Part shown: in pieces, positions 38,434 to 49,058 of the stretch
Layout: each line of letters starts with the position of its first letter
Position numbering within the stretch: position 1 is the first letter of the stretch
Assembly: GCA_024449915.1 (NCBI GenBank)
Contig: JAMZAV010000007.1
Coordinates: 1,054,001-1,118,000, forward strand
From: Sweltsa coloradensis
Taxonomy: Eukaryota; Arthropoda; Insecta; Plecoptera; Chloroperlidae
Length of the DNA: 64,000 bases
Direction of reading: 5' to 3'
Position numbers and translations under genes: made by a program
Notes under the pieces: generated by a model
The model's database searches: none
Told to the model about the DNA's origin: nothing
Seen by the model: the letters and a program-made list of their open reading frames with translations, nothing else

Positions 38434-38519
38434 CTAAGAAATTACTAAATCTTTCCCGACCAGGGGATTGAACCCAGGTCTCCCACATTTCGGGTATAAC
38501 GGCGCCTTAGAAAACTAGA
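38434..38519 (-). mobile_element. tRNA-derived SINE fragment, family 2, second copy
   Basis: The minus strand reads GTCTAGTTTTCTAAGG, AATGTGGGAGACCTGGG, B box GGTTCAATCCCC, then GATTTAGTAATTTCT, colinear with the copy at 23985. Its 5' end abuts the MITE that starts at 38520. Confidence 0.65.
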
Positions 38520-38796
38520 CTAGGAAAACGCCAAAGTCGTTGTTAGACGAGTGAGCGAGTCATGTGTTGAGTACCCGGGAACATTTACATTTAAAGTTGA
38601 TAATTATATTGGTATAAATAATACGGTTTTTAAGTTTAGTTGGTATAAGGGCGCGTCAACTGTAAGGCCATAATGCGCCACTGTAGCCAATGATAGGCTA
38701 GGGAGACCTCAGGTAGGGGGAAGAAAAGGAATGTTAGCGGGTACTCAACACAATGGCTCACTCACTCGTTTAACAAAGACTTAGGCGTTTTCCTAG
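38520..38796. mobile_element. 277-bp MITE with ~55-bp TIRs, termini like family A
   Basis: Both ends start CTAGGAAAACGCC and stay complementary through AAGTC, GTTGTTA, ACGAGTGAG and GTTGAGTACCCG, about 55-60 bp with few mismatches. The first 12 bases are the same as the 5' end of the family A elements, suggesting a shared transposition system. The target duplication is unclear (GA left, TA right). Confidence 0.75.
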
Positions 38797-41700
38797 TATG
38801 TAATATCCCCCCCCCCCATCGCATTCACCCTCAAAGAGTATACTATTTTTGGGTTTACTATGAACAAGCTATTCTTACACACATTTTTGTACATTATTTC
38901 TTATAGTGTATAATGTACAAGATATAATTATTATTTAATATACCTTATACATATATTGCATTACTGTTTTTAATAAAGTTGTTGTTTTTACTTTTCCAGT
39001 TGTTTTGAAAAAAAACTCATTCAAAATGTGTTCGCCAGAGGCAAGCGGGCCTCTGCTTTAAAATTACATGAAAAACCACCCTTTACCATCCCAGTTACAC
39101 TGATCATTGCCCAACACTGGGTGAGGCACTGCTTGTTTTGCAAATGTCAAATGCATAATGATATAATCAGGTAGCAGGGGACTGACAAAAGTACAATATG
39201 GCGGAGAAGAGGCACAATATTAAAAGCACACTTATTGCAAAAATATGAATTTAGTACATAGTAAGTAGGACTAATGTAGGGACATGTTTTAACTTTTTAA
39301 CATTGGTATATTTTGTTGTTTGCATATCAACTGAATCCTGAACACAAATATCGAATACGAATATCTTTTTTAAAATTCAATTCATCTAAACGCATGCTTG
39401 TACTATATATTATCATATAACGTTGTATGCATGATAAAAATCTCGGGTGATAATATTATTAACTACAAAATAAATTGTGTTTTCTAAACTTCTAAACAAT
39501 ATTATAAGAAAATTAATTCATAGCATTGTCGGAAAAGTTTGCCCCGACGGAGATTCTGGAAGCTCTACCAAATTTAGCTACCAGGACTACAAAACAAACT
39601 TTTACTAAAATGCTATTTGTTGATATTGTTGACTTCCATGAAATTCATCGACACACGCCACTTTTCTAGCTAACTGCCCTAAGTAAAATTTCTGTTTGAT
39701 GGCAATTATCAAACTAAATTAATTAATAAATGTATTTGCACCGCTAATACGTACACTTCATATAAATATCTACTAAATGTAGCACTACAACATTTTTTTG
39801 TATTGGTTATTTTCACCAAGCTCTTGGGCATATTAGAATCCGTATGGATTTGCCACGCTCGTATCATTTATATTTATAAAACTAAACATAAATTCAAATG
39901 AAAAATAATTGAGTTGAATATTGTGTTAGTTCCTCTTTTCACCTCTCATTACGAACAAAGCGAATCAATTCAAATCACAGAGTGCACGAGCATAGAATTA
40001 TTGTTGGTGTTTTTTTAATCTCTCAATTAATTAGTTGAAATATGCCCGTTCAACGTTATTTAATTACAACCAATAATTACATTATTTTGTGCGTCACCAG
40101 AGGCTATTAAATATTCATCCCTCGGACAGTGTTTGTTTCTATGTTGCGCTGTCTGGATTAAAGTTCAACTGGTGCGCGGTGGAAGTGTGGCAACGGTGCA
40201 TTATAATGGACTTCCGGTGAACAGGAACGCCACGCCGGAAATTGGGGTTGTTGGGGGAAGTTGGGAGTACGAATTTTTTAAATGCCCATGTTTATGATGG
40301 ACATTCGTGATAAAATTTTAATCGCGTAATAAACTGACAACGATTATGGGTTTAGAATTAAACTCGGACGGAATTGAAACCAACATGCTGAGATAATGTG
40401 AAAAACTTTGCCAGCTCACTGACTCGTCGTTAAATGCAACAATTTCAGCAAAATACACCATCAGTTTAGAGTAGGCCTATGTAGAAAATACTCTATAACT
40501 AGAGATACATATACATAGCATTTTCAAGTGTATTTTTTTAGCCTTTATTTTGTGCACTCATTCAAAATCTTGTGTATGAGGAATTCTAATATTTGAAATT
40601 TAAAATTAAACCATCAAGATTATTACTATTTATCTACAAACTCCAATTTTAAACAAAACAAATTATAAAACTATGTTAACGAATAAAATGGGTTGACGTG
40701 GTGGGTTTAAGTGTAAAATCGAAAATGGCATACACGGTAGCATCACGAATTTATTTTTGTATGTATCATAACATCTTAACCATACTTTTCATTATTAGCC
40801 CGGGAAAAGGCCAACATTACCAATTCCGTCTCGGAATTTCCCCCAATATATCTATTTATGATCTTAAATATTCAATTATACTTGGAAATAAATAATTTAA
40901 TTCTTGCTAATCATTACTGGACTGAAGACTCTCGCGTCTCTCGAAGCAATTAGCATTCAGCGACTTGGCACACTATCAAAAAAATAACAATGCATAAATT
41001 GCAATTACGCTTAATACACATAATTTTGCTACGTCTGAGAGTTCAAAGGACCACCATACAGTATAGGCAATGGGGGAATTACTCAGTTCACAAGTATAAG
41101 TAAGTGTATAGTTATAGTAGAATTGATAGCCAGTTGACTCGTAATACACTTTCGTATGAAGTAAACAACTTGCGATGAATTCGTCTCTCCTCACCTGAAA
41201 TGATAACACAATAAATAATTTAAAATATATAATAAATAATTTAATAATTTATATGGATGTTAGCTTAAAGTTTCCGTATAAATAAAGAATGAGACATTTT
41301 GACTAGTGAGATCCAGAACAAGGAACAGGAAGGAAAACCAGTCGATAAGAAATGCACTTTACATAAACTTGGAGGAAAGTGTACTTGAAATATTTTCCAA
41401 ATAGTGTTCCAATGTGAATACGCAAATACTAGGTAAATATCCGCTTCATAACACAAAACGTCTTCCTAGATGATTCCTCGAGCTGACAATGTCAATGTCG
41501 GTCAGCGCGTTTCCCCCACTCCTTAAAACACACCGGTTAACTACATAAACCGGGGGAAATAAACGATTGCATGTTTGAAGAGCTAGTTCGCCGTTGGTAA
41601 TGTAAAACATTAATCATTTCTTTGATGTTATACAGCCAGAGCTTATTCTGACGATCACTAATAAAATAAAAACTGAGCAAGTTTTAGTTTTTCTTCCTAT

Positions 41701-42640
41701 AACTTCCTATATTACTCCGTGGTTTGAAATTAATATTTATGTTGTAATTTTTCAACTTCTATGAAATATGAGATATATTTTCTGTTAGTGGTTTCGAGAC
41801 ACTTGAAAACTTTTGAAATAAACTTTTGTTGGAATACATTACATCATTTTATGTCGAGGACGATAAATAATAGTTTAAAACTGATCAAAGAGAAATTCCG
41901 TTTGGAAATTCCAACCTTCCCAGTGAGAAAGCGAACAAGTATGAATTATGTCCCCCGTGTAACTACTTTAAATAACTTATATATTATATGTTGGATGTTC
42001 TGAATACGCCATCAACTGTAAACGCCTTAATATTAGGTCCAACCCATTAATAATAATTCTGAACATATTAAGTAGGCGTCAGCAATGTCGTCACCAGTTT
42101 AAATTCTCGACTTGAAAGTTAACCTGTGAGGAATAACTTGTCGCACCTGTTGGCGAATACGTTTTTATGAGTGGGCTAGGTGAGCAAATCATTCACTAAA
42201 TCAACAAGTATTTCCCCTGTTTATTAGTTTGTGTAGCACCATTAGCAGTGACAGGGTCAACATCTTTCGGACATTTTAATAACCTTCCCCGAAATAGATT
42301 CATATATTACAAAATTATATAACCGTTTTGAAGAGTCCTTATTGAGTAGCCGCTGTGGGAAATATGTCCATTATCCTGGTTTAGAATATTAATGACATTC
42401 TCTATAACCAACAACGCAATTATAAAATATGTTTGCTGTTTCATATTATTACGTAATGATGCACATTGATGATCTATAGAAAATTTATCTGGGACAATAA
42501 ATTAACGCAACACTGTAAGGCCTTTCTCGATTTGTTTAGTCGGGAAACACTCCCGTAGGTGTAATTGATATTATTTACTACAATTCAGAAATTAATTAAT
42601 TAATTAATTAGATGTATAATACAACTACAATTCAGAGCTT
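38797..42640. other. Non-coding stretch
   Basis: C11 at 38807-38817. 40080-40270 is a GC-richer, non-repetitive patch. The short AT-rich frames are not convincing. No gene or repeat recognised. Confidence 0.45.
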
Positions 42641-42644
42641 AAAA

Positions 42645-42712
42645 TATACCCGTCCATGCGGGAGATCCGTGGTTCGATTCCCGGTTGGGGCGGACTTTTT
42701 TTTTACTTTTTT
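42645..42712 (+). mobile_element. tRNA-like SINE head fragment
   Basis: CATGCGGGAGATCCGTGG followed by B box GGTTCGATTCCC and a T8 run. The 5' half with the A box is not recognisable, so this is a tRNA-derived fragment, not an intact tRNA gene. Confidence 0.45.
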
Positions 42713-42728
42713 TTCTGAATTGAGTAAA

Positions 42729-43509
42729 CTAGAAAACGCTTAAGTCCCGCCGCGTTGTTGGATGAGCGTAATTGGTGCATTGAGCTGCCATGTGTTATGC
42801 GAATTTTTTGTTGTTCTGTGGCAAAAACATTACTAAGTTGAAATTTTTTTTTAAATTAAATTAAATTAAATTAAAAATTAACCTAATTTTTTTGTAATTT
42901 TTTTAAATTAATCGTAATTGTTAAAAAAAATCGTAAAATTGCGATTCTTTAAGAATAATTTTTCGATTGCGCTCAAATTTTACACTAATATATGCATTCA
43001 TAAAATAAAGGTTCTGCGAAAAAATTATTACAATCGGATAAAGCATGTAGGTGTTATAAGTCAAAGAAATGTTTAAAAAAAGAAAAACCTGTAAAATTTC
43101 GTTTTTTATGACAAATATTTTTTCAATTGCGCTCAATTTCACAAAAAAATCTTAGTTCATAATAAAATAAAGGTTCTGTGCAAAATCATTAAAATCGAAT
43201 AAAGCATGTAGGTGATATAAGTCGAAGAAATTTTTTAAAAATCGAAAAAAATCGTAAAATTGCGATTTTCATGAGAAAAAATTTTTCGATTGCGCTCAAA
43301 AACGTGGCAGTTCTAAGTTCAGAGATTTCGAAGGCCTCCATAAAATTTCATCGCAATCGGAGTATCGGTTTAGCCGGAATCGTGTGGACAAACAGACAAA
43401 AATACAAAAAGAAAAAAAAAAAGAAAAAAAAAAACATTACGGATTTTTTTCTCCAGTGTAGTGAAATGGAATCTTCGCTTCGCTCGCTACGCTCGCTACG
43501 CTTCATCCA
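42729..43509 (+). mobile_element. Family A repeat element, near full length
   Basis: Starts CTAGAAAACGCTTAAGTCC, has the GCCGCGTTGTTGGATGAGC block, an AATTAAATTAA expansion, three internal units, the AACGTGGCAGTTCTAAG block, an A-rich tract, and the tail TTCGCTTCGCTCGCTACGC ending TTCATCCA. The 128-codon frame across its 3' part is a repeat artefact. Confidence 0.85.
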
Positions 43510-46009
43510 TAATACTGTAAGACCTGTTTTATTACTTGGAAACACTCGTGCATATTTGTGTTTCTTCTTACAAACACATCAACATAATATTCGTCTCTGC
43601 TTATTTGTGGGTACTGGTCTGGTTGTTTCTCTCTTAGAGAATATTTATGACAGTTAACTAATTGTTAATTGTAGCCAACAAAAATAAAAAGCAAATCCAG
43701 TAATCGTTTCCATTGGCAATTACTCTATCATCATTTAACCAGTGGGGCATGCAGACAACAGACTATACAACGTCATCGAATCACTTCTTTCAAAGTCTTG
43801 CCTAATTGATTTGATTCTCGAAAGCTGATTGGTCGCCAGTGTTGTTCGAGTCGCATCTATATTTGATGTTGCACTCCAGTAAGCATCCATGTAACGTCCG
43901 GTGCAGTTCTCACTTATTGATTGGGCATCTGGCGAAACCCATTTAACTGCGCTCGCATCACACGGACAAACAGCACAACCTCCACCGCAAGGGGTTAATT
44001 TATTCAGCAATGCAAGCGACGGTCTGTGACATGGCTTTATTCATACTACACTGATACACTCGCCGCTGAAATGTTAGTCACAGTGTTAACTTTATTTGCA
44101 CGATTCACGGATTCAAAACGTAATTGGGCAAAAATGTTAAACCAAAGTAATTTTAATTTTGATTGCATTAATTAATATGAGCGAAAAATCATTGTGGGAA
44201 CCTTCAATTAATGGGTGGGGTGGGGGGGTGGGGGAAGGGATTGCCCTTCCGGCTTTAGTCCTATCAAAATTATATCCTGCAAAAATGTCTGGTGAATATT
44301 ATTTACAACATACAATAACCAAATATTGTTTATAATGTTTATATGACTAGTAAAAAATTAACTCATTCAATTAATACAATTTATTCAATATCGTACCATT
44401 GTATATTGATTGCACTTTTTCATTCTTCTTTGTGAATCATGCATGATCAATATTATCATCGTATTTTGCACATTTTCATTCCTCTTTGCGAATCGTGTGT
44501 GATAAAGAACTAAGTTGTAATTAGATATAAGATTTTGTTAAGAGATAACACCTTATTAAATTGTGCAAAGTACAAATCTGTACACGAGTGCAATAAATCA
44601 AATGATACACGATTAAAATCCCATTGACAACTGTCGCTGTTGTAAGAGGCGACCCCCCCCCTCACCCACAATTACGTTGAGTTCGGGTGTTTTAAGCAAC
44701 TATATAATACCTAGCACTACCCCCTTAACAAATTCCTTGGTACGTCACTGCTAAACGAAGTACCTCTAAATGCCATTAGGCACCTACACCGACCCTCAGA
44801 CGTATTTATTCTCTAGTCGAGACAACGAAATAGCTCCAGATTCCACTACGCAGAAGTTCAACAGTGTAACGTGTATTCACTTAACGCAATGTTCTCGAAT
44901 TTCATTGCTCTTGCTCGAAACCGAGAGAGGAATGACGAGAATTGTGTCGCCGACAGCGACGACTTAAAATTTATAACAAAGTATCAAGACGGCAATTATA
45001 CGCGCCAGGAGACTCACACTTCACCCCACCCTTAGTGAGCTAGTCTAAGTTCTTAACACGTTTGCAGTTCACAGCTATACTCGGGGTATGAACATTGCTA
45101 ACCAAAGAGACCCCCCGGCTGGAGCAAGAGCACAGTGTGGGGGGGGGGGGGTGTGATATAAGCGTGAGGAGGTATATTGACATGAGGCAGAGTTCAACCT
45201 TCATTTTAAGTTTAGGCCTACTTCGAAGAGTATGCATTAGTTACAGTTGTATGTAATCTTCACGGAAAATAGCACTCACAATGTTAATAAAAATCAATAT
45301 TTATTCCAACGTTTCGAAAAACTGGGTGTGCGTAATTTTTTCAGTAAAGTTAGTTGTTACGTCATTAAACAAGATATAAGATTTAATATACCGTTTCTGG
45401 GTAAAGACCACATAAATAATAACGAGTAATAAAATATAATAGTTATTACATATATAATATATATAATATATAAAATAAAAAATATATAATATTACAATTA
45501 AATTTTTTACACTTTTGAAGTTTGGTGGAAATAGCACCCTACTTTTTCAAAAACGGTTTATCTAACAAAACTTTTTTTTTAATTTTTAAGGTGGGGTGTG
45601 TGCAATTTAAAACTATTACGCGTTCACCCAGAAAATGCATCTAATACATCATTCGACCATGAAAGCGTTCACAAAATATAAGTTACTTATATTATATATA
45701 AATATAACACAAATTCAAGAAATTTTCTGTAGATGTGTAAGGGTGGAGGAGTTAATGAATTTGCAAACAAAGAAGTAAACGAGAATGGACGAAAAAATCA
45801 GGAGATCATTGGCAAAATAAAAGTAGAATAGACATGTTGGATAAGGTTGGGAGTCGGGTATTGTAGCACTTTTGGAGGAAAGAGAATGTTATTAAATAAC
45901 AGAGTACAAAAAACATTTAAGAAAAAAAAGGCTAAGATAGATAATATTATAATAATAATGTTTTAAAATGTGCAGAGTAATTATAATAGAAATACATAGA
46001 CTTACGTGA
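43510..46009. other. Non-coding stretch
   Basis: G-rich at 44215-44240 and G13 at 45139-45151. The minus-strand 91-codon frame at 43735-44010 is Cys/Ser-rich but unrecognised and has no splice context. Nothing else. Confidence 0.4.
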
Positions 46010-46165
46010 AGAGTGGGTGAAGAGGATAGGAAGGAAGTACGGAAGAACCGGGAATATAATGGGGATTAGAAGACAATAAAGAGAGAGAGGGATAATTAAA
46101 GTACGGAAGCAATGGCACATTCGGAATAGGAGAGGGAGAGGGAGGAGACAGAAACGACAATAAAT
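46010..46165. repeat. Polypurine tract, ~155 bp
   Basis: Strongly strand-asymmetric A/G-rich run (GGATAGGAAGGAAG, GAGAGAGAGGGATAA, GGAGAGGGAGAGGGAGGAG) with few pyrimidines. Confidence 0.7.
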
Positions 46166-46200
46166 GCTTGTTTTGCATTTTCATTGGCAAACTCACTCAG

Positions 46201-46314
46201 ATCGCAATACTCGAACAAAATACGAAACTGTTCATTAAACTGTATGAAGTTAATAGATCGTCTAAGCGTCGCGGCAAGTCTTCAAGTTGCGGTTTCCCGT
46301 CTGTAACTTGTGAG
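46201..46314 (+). other. Candidate internal exon, 114 nt (weak)
   Basis: Bounded by a pyrimidine-containing acceptor (CAAACTCACTCAG) and a good donor (TGTGAG/GTAAGA). Stop-free in phase 0 for exactly 38 codons, including a basic stretch NRSSKRRGKSSSCGF. No domain is recognised and no adjoining exon was found. Chance remains likely. Confidence 0.2.
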
Positions 46315-47154
46315 GTAAGAGGAAGGTTTGAAACTGCCAGAGGCAATTAGTTGTTCCAAGACGGTGCGGCGTCTCCGGGGAGGTGAAATTAAACTCGTGT
46401 GCGGTGATCATTATATGATGAAGCCTGCCGGAAAGTTACACGTTTGCGTTACTCAAGCAGAGCGTGGTGATTGTGTCTCCTGAGAATCGTCTCGCGGTTG
46501 GGAAATTACACTTCTATATGTCGACTGTCGACACAGACTTGGCCTGGCTGTTTGCTTGCTTGTCACACTCGCAGAAGGTTTCGGGGTAATGAAATGCGGG
46601 CTAAGTAACTGGTGTGCAGGTGAATAACAAGCAAAACACACACATAATATGGTTTTGGGGGAATAAACGTCTGTTTAAGAAAAAGTTATGATTAGTGATA
46701 TGACAATTTTTAAACAGTGCACTTTCGGAGCAGCTTCAATTAAAGAACCCCCCTAAATATCATTTAGGTGACCGGGAGAATTGACTCAAACTCCAAATCT
46801 ATTTAACCCATTTATTAAACTAACATAAATGATAATTGAAATAAAATGCTTAATTAAGGTTTTCAGACCCGGCATTGTATGTAAGCAAGAACATTAGAAT
46901 TCGTTCATTGCACATAGCTAAGCTTAGCTTACAAAAATACGCAATTTTTTTTAAACGAAATAATTGTAATTTTTAACGAAAGCTAAAGATTGCCAATGAC
47001 TTCTTACTTTAATATGTGGAAGAGTTTCATTTACAAATTGAATTCAACTCATAATCCTATTTTAATTAAGAGTGAAAGAAAGCCGAATTTTTTTAAAGAG
47101 ATAAACAAAATTATATCCGCCAACTTTCTGAACAACATCATAAAAATATTGTTA
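46315..47154. other. Non-coding stretch
   Basis: 46320-46620 is non-repetitive and GC-richer than average. After that it is AT-rich. No gene recognised. Confidence 0.45.
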
Positions 47155-47329
47155 GCCAAATTGGTTTTGTATTTCCCCTATAATAATGTCGCGATACTAA
47201 ACAAATTGTTGTATTTGATACTTTATAAAATCTGTATTCGTTTCCTCAGTCTGACAAACATTTAAGAAGTTCACCATACAACACTTTCACCTTGTCCAGC
47301 AAACAAAAACCTCACAATGTGTATTGTGT

Positions 47330-47349
47330 TTGGTGGAGGTGCCGGGTAG
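47330..47349 (+). repeat. 20-nt dispersed motif, copy 4 (perfect)
   Basis: TTGGTGGAGGTGCCGGGTAG, inside unit 1 of the tandem duplication. Confidence 0.9.
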
Positions 47350-47905
47350 ACCTTAACATAACACTAAACAAAGTGATCCTTCTAACTATAGCAGATATGG
47401 CACAAATGGTTTAGGATTATTACCAATCTACCAAAAAGTTGCAATTAGGTACTCAATGCAAATACGTTAATGCAATACCATTGACTTATATATCCATCAG
47501 CAAAAAAGAAATTTAACGCGTTCACCTGTTCTTCAAGTTTTTTTAATTCCCTATTTCCCTATTGTATATTTAGTTGAGGCGCGATATGTAATGAACAAAC
47601 TACTGGAAATCCTGAAGTATAAATAATTACCAGCCATATTTGAACCTTCAATTGGATGGTGGTGTGGTAAAATGTGTGTAGCCAAATCGTTTTGTATCCC
47701 TAACTTATAATGTCACGATACTCAAAAGTTGTCGATTATATTTCATACTCTCTCAAATTTGTATTAGTTTATGTGTGGGCTCAGCCCTTAGTATAAACAT
47801 GGATTTGAAAATTTACATGGTCTGACAAACATTTAGGAAAGTCGCTACAACACCTTCACCTTGGCCAGACAACAAATAACTCAGTTATCACAATGTTTAT
47901 AATGT

Positions 47906-47925
47906 TTGGTGGAGGTGCCGGGTAG
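47906..47925 (+). repeat. 20-nt dispersed motif, copy 5 (perfect)
   Basis: TTGGTGGAGGTGCCGGGTAG at the homologous place in unit 2; identical to copy 4 while the bases on either side differ. Confidence 0.9.
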
Positions 47926-48403
47926 GCCACACATACACATCGACCACATAACACTAAAATAATGGTGATCTTTCTAACAAGCAGATACGCCATAAATGGT
48001 TTATGATTATTACCATTCAATATTACAAAATAGGTTTTATCTTTGATTATGCATTTAGGTAGTCCATGCAGTTACATGAATGCAATTCCATTGACTTAAT
48101 ATAGCCATCGACATAATGAAATTTAACACTTTCACCTGAACTCGTGGTTTTTGTGAATTCTCTATTTCCCTATTGTACACTCAATTTAGACGTGATATGA
48201 GCGCGTGATATGGCGTTAATGAGCAAGCTACTAGAAATCCTGACATAAATAATTACCAATCATATGTTAACCTTTAATTGGATAGTGGTGTGAATAATGA
48301 CTACAAGGACACCAAATATGCAAAAGAGTTATTTGTATTTAGACTTAGGTCGACACAAACATGTTCGTCGACAAACCGATAACATACGGATTTAAGCCCC
48401 CAC

Positions 48404-48557
48404 TGATATTTAGAGTGACATAAGATTAGGTGCACATGTCCTGTACTATATTTAACGAGACATACGTTCAGGTGCATATGTTCTCATCGATATTTAGCGA
48501 GACATACTTCTATGTGCACGTGACCTTTTCGATATTTAGCGTGACATACGTCAAGAC
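48404..48557. repeat. 42-bp degenerate minisatellite upstream of receptor gene
   Basis: Units start with GATATTTAG-like strings at 48404, 48447, 48489 and 48531. The first three contain GTGCACATG, GTGCATATG and GTGCACGTG respectively, followed or preceded by GACATA. It lies about 400-560 bp upstream of the predicted transcription start, so a cis-regulatory role is possible but unproven. Confidence 0.8.
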
Positions 48558-48928
48558 TAAAGGTTTAACTTTGTGGGACAGTTTATGTTTGCACAAAATT
48601 TGTCTATAGGATATAATATAGATCAAGAAAAGTAAACGGACTAATTTGATAAAATATTCTTACAAAACCACACATCGATAATGACGGAAGTAATTCAGTA
48701 TGATTTAATTTTTCCAACTGTTTACTTACTATACTTTCCAGTGGGAGGAGTAATTTCATTTATCGTGAACGAAGTCTTTAACAACCGTATAGTTCATGCA
48801 TGTGTCGAATAAATTTTTAATAACATTTATTCTTGCATAATGTTTAAGCAAACTGAACACACGAGACAAGTATAAAGTTTATGCTAATCTCTTTGCAGTT
48901 GTAATATTTTATTTACTCGGTCTTGGAG

Positions 48929-48966
48929 TATATATAGGGAACTTGTGGATGCTAGGGGTCAGTTCT
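48929..48966 (+). promoter_or_regulatory. Core promoter: TATA box and arthropod initiator
   Basis: TATATATA at 48929-48936 and TCAGTT at 48959-48964, an exact arthropod initiator. The initiator A at 48961 is +1 and puts the TATA box at -32 to -25, the canonical spacing. The first ATG downstream is 49059, which starts the receptor frame. A possible tiny 5' UTR intron (donor after ACAAG near 48972, acceptor TTTCCTCAG ending 49041) exists but is not required. Confidence 0.75.
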
Positions 48967-49058
48967 TACAAGGTAACTCTCGTAAGTGGTCGTAGCGCTT
49001 TGCTCTTAGCTGTCTGGGTTTGCTTTGTTCAATTTCCTCAGTTGCTAAAGCTTTTCAA

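Larger units (their letters stand above)
47155..48300. repeat. Diverged tandem duplication (units 526 and ~620 bp)
   Basis: Unit 1 (47155-47680) and unit 2 (47681-48300) are adjacent and colinear. Both begin GCCAAAT-GTTTTGTAT and share TCTGACAAACATTTA, ACACCTTCACCTTG-type, CATAACACTAAA, AAATGGTTTA-GATTATTACCA, TTCCCTATTGTA and AATTGGAT-GTGGTGTG. Unit 2 carries an extra ~50 bp near 47775-47830. Similarity elsewhere is roughly three quarters by eye, yet the 20-nt motif in each is identical. It lies 0.7-1.8 kb upstream of the receptor start. Confidence 0.85.

Noticed and set aside
42645..42712. Possible functional tRNA gene
   Set aside because: Only the B-box half is tRNA-like; the A box and acceptor stem cannot be found.
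43271..43657. 128-codon open frame, one of the longer ones in the window
   Set aside because: It lies on the 3' block and poly-A tract of a family A repeat; the Lys-rich middle is a translated A/G run and the same block recurs at several repeat copies.
43735..44010. Cys-rich 91-codon minus-strand frame
   Set aside because: No signal peptide, no cysteine framework I recognise, no splice or promoter context; treated as chance.
49020..49058. Upstream extension of the receptor frame before residue 1
   Set aside because: It would start with a TTG codon; the first ATG after the predicted initiator is at 49059, so the extension is 5' UTR.
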